From assembly GCA_020847355.1 (NCBI GenBank), contig JADLCG010000107.1, positions 1-6,590 on the forward strand: DNA of 6,590 nt, written 5' to 3'. The stretch's first letter is position 1, and each line of letters begins with the position of its first letter. Origin of the DNA: Anaerolineales bacterium (GTDB lineage: Bacteria > Chloroflexota > Anaerolineae > Anaerolineales > Villigracilaceae). The notes under the pieces are model-generated. The model searched no databases and was not told the origin of the DNA. It saw only the letters and a list, made by a program, of their open reading frames with translations. Positions 6,101-6,590 of this stretch are shown piece after piece. The position numbers and the translations under genes were made by a program.

Positions 6101-6590
6101 GCAGATAACCCATCGTTCGGGCTTGTTCGGGGGTGAGGTCTTCCGGTCTTTCGGGATCGAGCAGTTGCATCCCCAAGATAGATTCAACGTGACTGACTCC
6201 GATCTCGGTCAGATCAATGGTGCGGTTCTTTTCTTCCATTTCATAATCTTCAGGCTTAAGTTGCTTGACCACTTGCGCCATGCGCCCGTACCATTCCAAA
6301 TCGCCGGAAGCGGGACCGGAAATGATCAGCGGCGTGCGGGCTTCGTCAATGAGGACGTTATCTACTTCATCTACAATCGCAAAGTAATGACCGCGTTGCA
6401 CGCGCGCATCCAAACGCATTGCCATGTTGTCGCGCAGATAGTCAAAACCAAATTCGGAATTTGTGCCAAAGGTCACGTCGGCGCTGTAGGCTTCAACGCG
6501 ATCTACCAAACGTAAATTGTGCTGATCTTCATGCGGGGATTCGCGCTCAAAATCTACGATGAAGGCTTTCTTGCCGTTTTCAGTCGCGGC
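3114..6590 (-). CDS. secA: Protein translocase ATPase SecA, enlarged form (5' end beyond window)
   Basis: SecA is the ATPase that pushes unfolded preproteins through SecYEG at the inner face of the cytoplasmic membrane. The frame is open from the right edge to the TAA at 3116-3114: 1158 residues, start not visible. In order: FGTNSEFGFDYLRDNM (about 6423-6470); Walker B DEVDNVLIDEARTPL (from 6371); the preprotein cross-linking domain ending near VDEFTGR (6006-6026) and KLAGMTGTA; the second nucleotide-binding fold with TIATNMAGRGVDIKLGG (5106-5156) and LRGRAARQGDPGSSRFY (from 4853); the scaffold helix LEYDDVLNKQR (near 4620); and the terminal scaffold motif GLEAYAQRDPLVQYK (near 3315-3359). 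Usual SecA proteins are about 830-950 residues; this one would exceed 1200. Extra material lies before the first motif (DFERESPHEDQH), at about 5667-5789, at 5238-5507 and at about 3428-4472. The C terminus is a basic tail, KKKRKRH, with no CxC zinc motif. This insertion pattern resembles Chloroflexota SecA as I remember it. The core motifs are intact, so it should be functional. Confidence 0.97.
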   Translation of the reverse strand, partial: AATENGKKAFIVDFERESPHEDQHNLRLVDRVEAYSADVTFGTNSEFGFDYLRDNMAMRLDARVQRGHYFAIVDEVDNVLIDEARTPLIISGPASGDLEWYGRMAQVVKQLKPEDYEMEEKNRTIDLTEIGVSHVESILGMQLLDPERPEDLTPEQARTMGYLQQALRAQYLFHRNKDYLVQAGKVVIVDEFTGRLMPGRRWSDGLHQAVEAKEGVKVEPESVTYATVTLQNYYRLYQKLAGMTGTALTEAEEFNKIYELEVAPVSPNLEYQSYGKSAPLVEIKTKDEEGYAYSYFAKAGETQPLFYRRKDYPDVIFRTGEAKLRAIVTEIIRNHALGRPLLVGTTSVESSDKLSNRLKAEPVRRLLQYTLVRDHYLRANNIEEDGRLIADLVPFNEPIDKLSADALRKFSAPHGLTNISLDDANNLTALLGLLRLPEESLPRLKAIIQGGVVHQVLNARKHTEESQIIAGAGAFGAVTIATNMAGRGVDIKLGGEIAEEVISSVNRVLSKVGVKDPFDLTLQERRAALKQIDPAQYGIYDAEVKLFLQYFDDMERVRELGGLHVIGSERHEARRIDNQLRGRAARQGDPGSSRFYLSLQDDLMRLFGGEQVSGMMERLKVDDSLPLEVRLVSNIIENSQTRVEGANFDVRKHLLEYDDVLNKQRQQIYNQRDRIFVKEDLSEDVADMLEAEVTKRVKAGLADEEGLWRLIAWLDQVQPPFDSQNGLFPTYGFKVLLNQIDDANVRASTLDLIAKSIESEYAHALHAIEALIEKTETALDEQIAEREDAIDAYFQGLDDLEEKPRPQKMIEEINGLARMQVRYPNEIQKALADDPEDAKEDIQDLIETQLTALNAVRVIGAIHNRLGEKIQWPSPMPSNWDELSDILLNAAQDAFNQKRERLNAQVARELDILLQREAPTDTSAKLRLLLTLGQGTRSGFDQKTHKQVKQIFSRFTYVFYAAQLLEGANADELVEDVMTHLDTAEEALQTTWGQSEFNRISQNATKLADFGPAAKIAFGEARLNESASSLNESEAQVLIAAIGKYVLNEVHRQLLLGAFSELWVEYLTKVEALRVSIGLEAYAQRDPLVQYKTKASEMFAQLLEDVRALVISRAFAARPRRIEINPIETDAAPALTTETQIQIGDASVSGSKKKRKRH

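Noticed and set aside
6507..6509. TTG codon as a possible start of a 1131-residue SecA
   Set aside because: The frame stays open upstream to the window edge and encodes SecA-like residues (KKAFIVDFERESPHEDQH), so the true start is outside the window.

Overview
The window holds three genes, all on the minus strand. From right to left, in transcription order, they are: the bulk of a very large secA (the preprotein translocase motor ATPase, 5' end beyond the right edge), a complete adenosine deaminase gene (add), and the first ~70% of an AcnA-type aconitate hydratase gene (acnA, 3' end beyond the left edge). Coding density is high. The only real non-coding stretch is the 162 bases between add and acnA. 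I found no RNA genes, mobile elements, CRISPR arrays or phage signatures.

The organism is most likely a member of Chloroflexota (probably Anaerolineae or a relative). This is inferred from memory of family sequences, mainly the SecA: it has lineage-type insertions near the start of the visible protein, after the cross-linking domain, inside the second nucleotide-binding fold and in the helical scaffold region. GC content is moderate, and I could not run a database search to confirm the placement.

Layout. 3114-6590: secA, 1158 codons plus stop visible, no start seen. 2061-3101: add, which begins at a TTG codon only 12 bases after the secA stop and in the same frame; its ribosome binding site overlaps the secA stop, so the two are almost certainly co-transcribed and probably translationally coupled. 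1899-2060: intergenic leader with a TATAAT-type -10 box and a structured 5' untranslated region for acnA. 1-1898: acnA, 632 complete codons visible.

Functionally these are housekeeping genes: protein export (SecA), purine salvage (adenosine to inosine) and the TCA cycle (citrate to isocitrate). Nothing suggests one shared pathway. The two most interesting points are the acnA leader, which carries an 8-base perfect complement of its own Shine-Dalgarno region that could alternatively pair with an upstream copy of the same motif (a switch-like arrangement), and the strongly enlarged SecA, which also lacks the usual C-terminal zinc-binding tail. I see no clearly new multi-gene system here.
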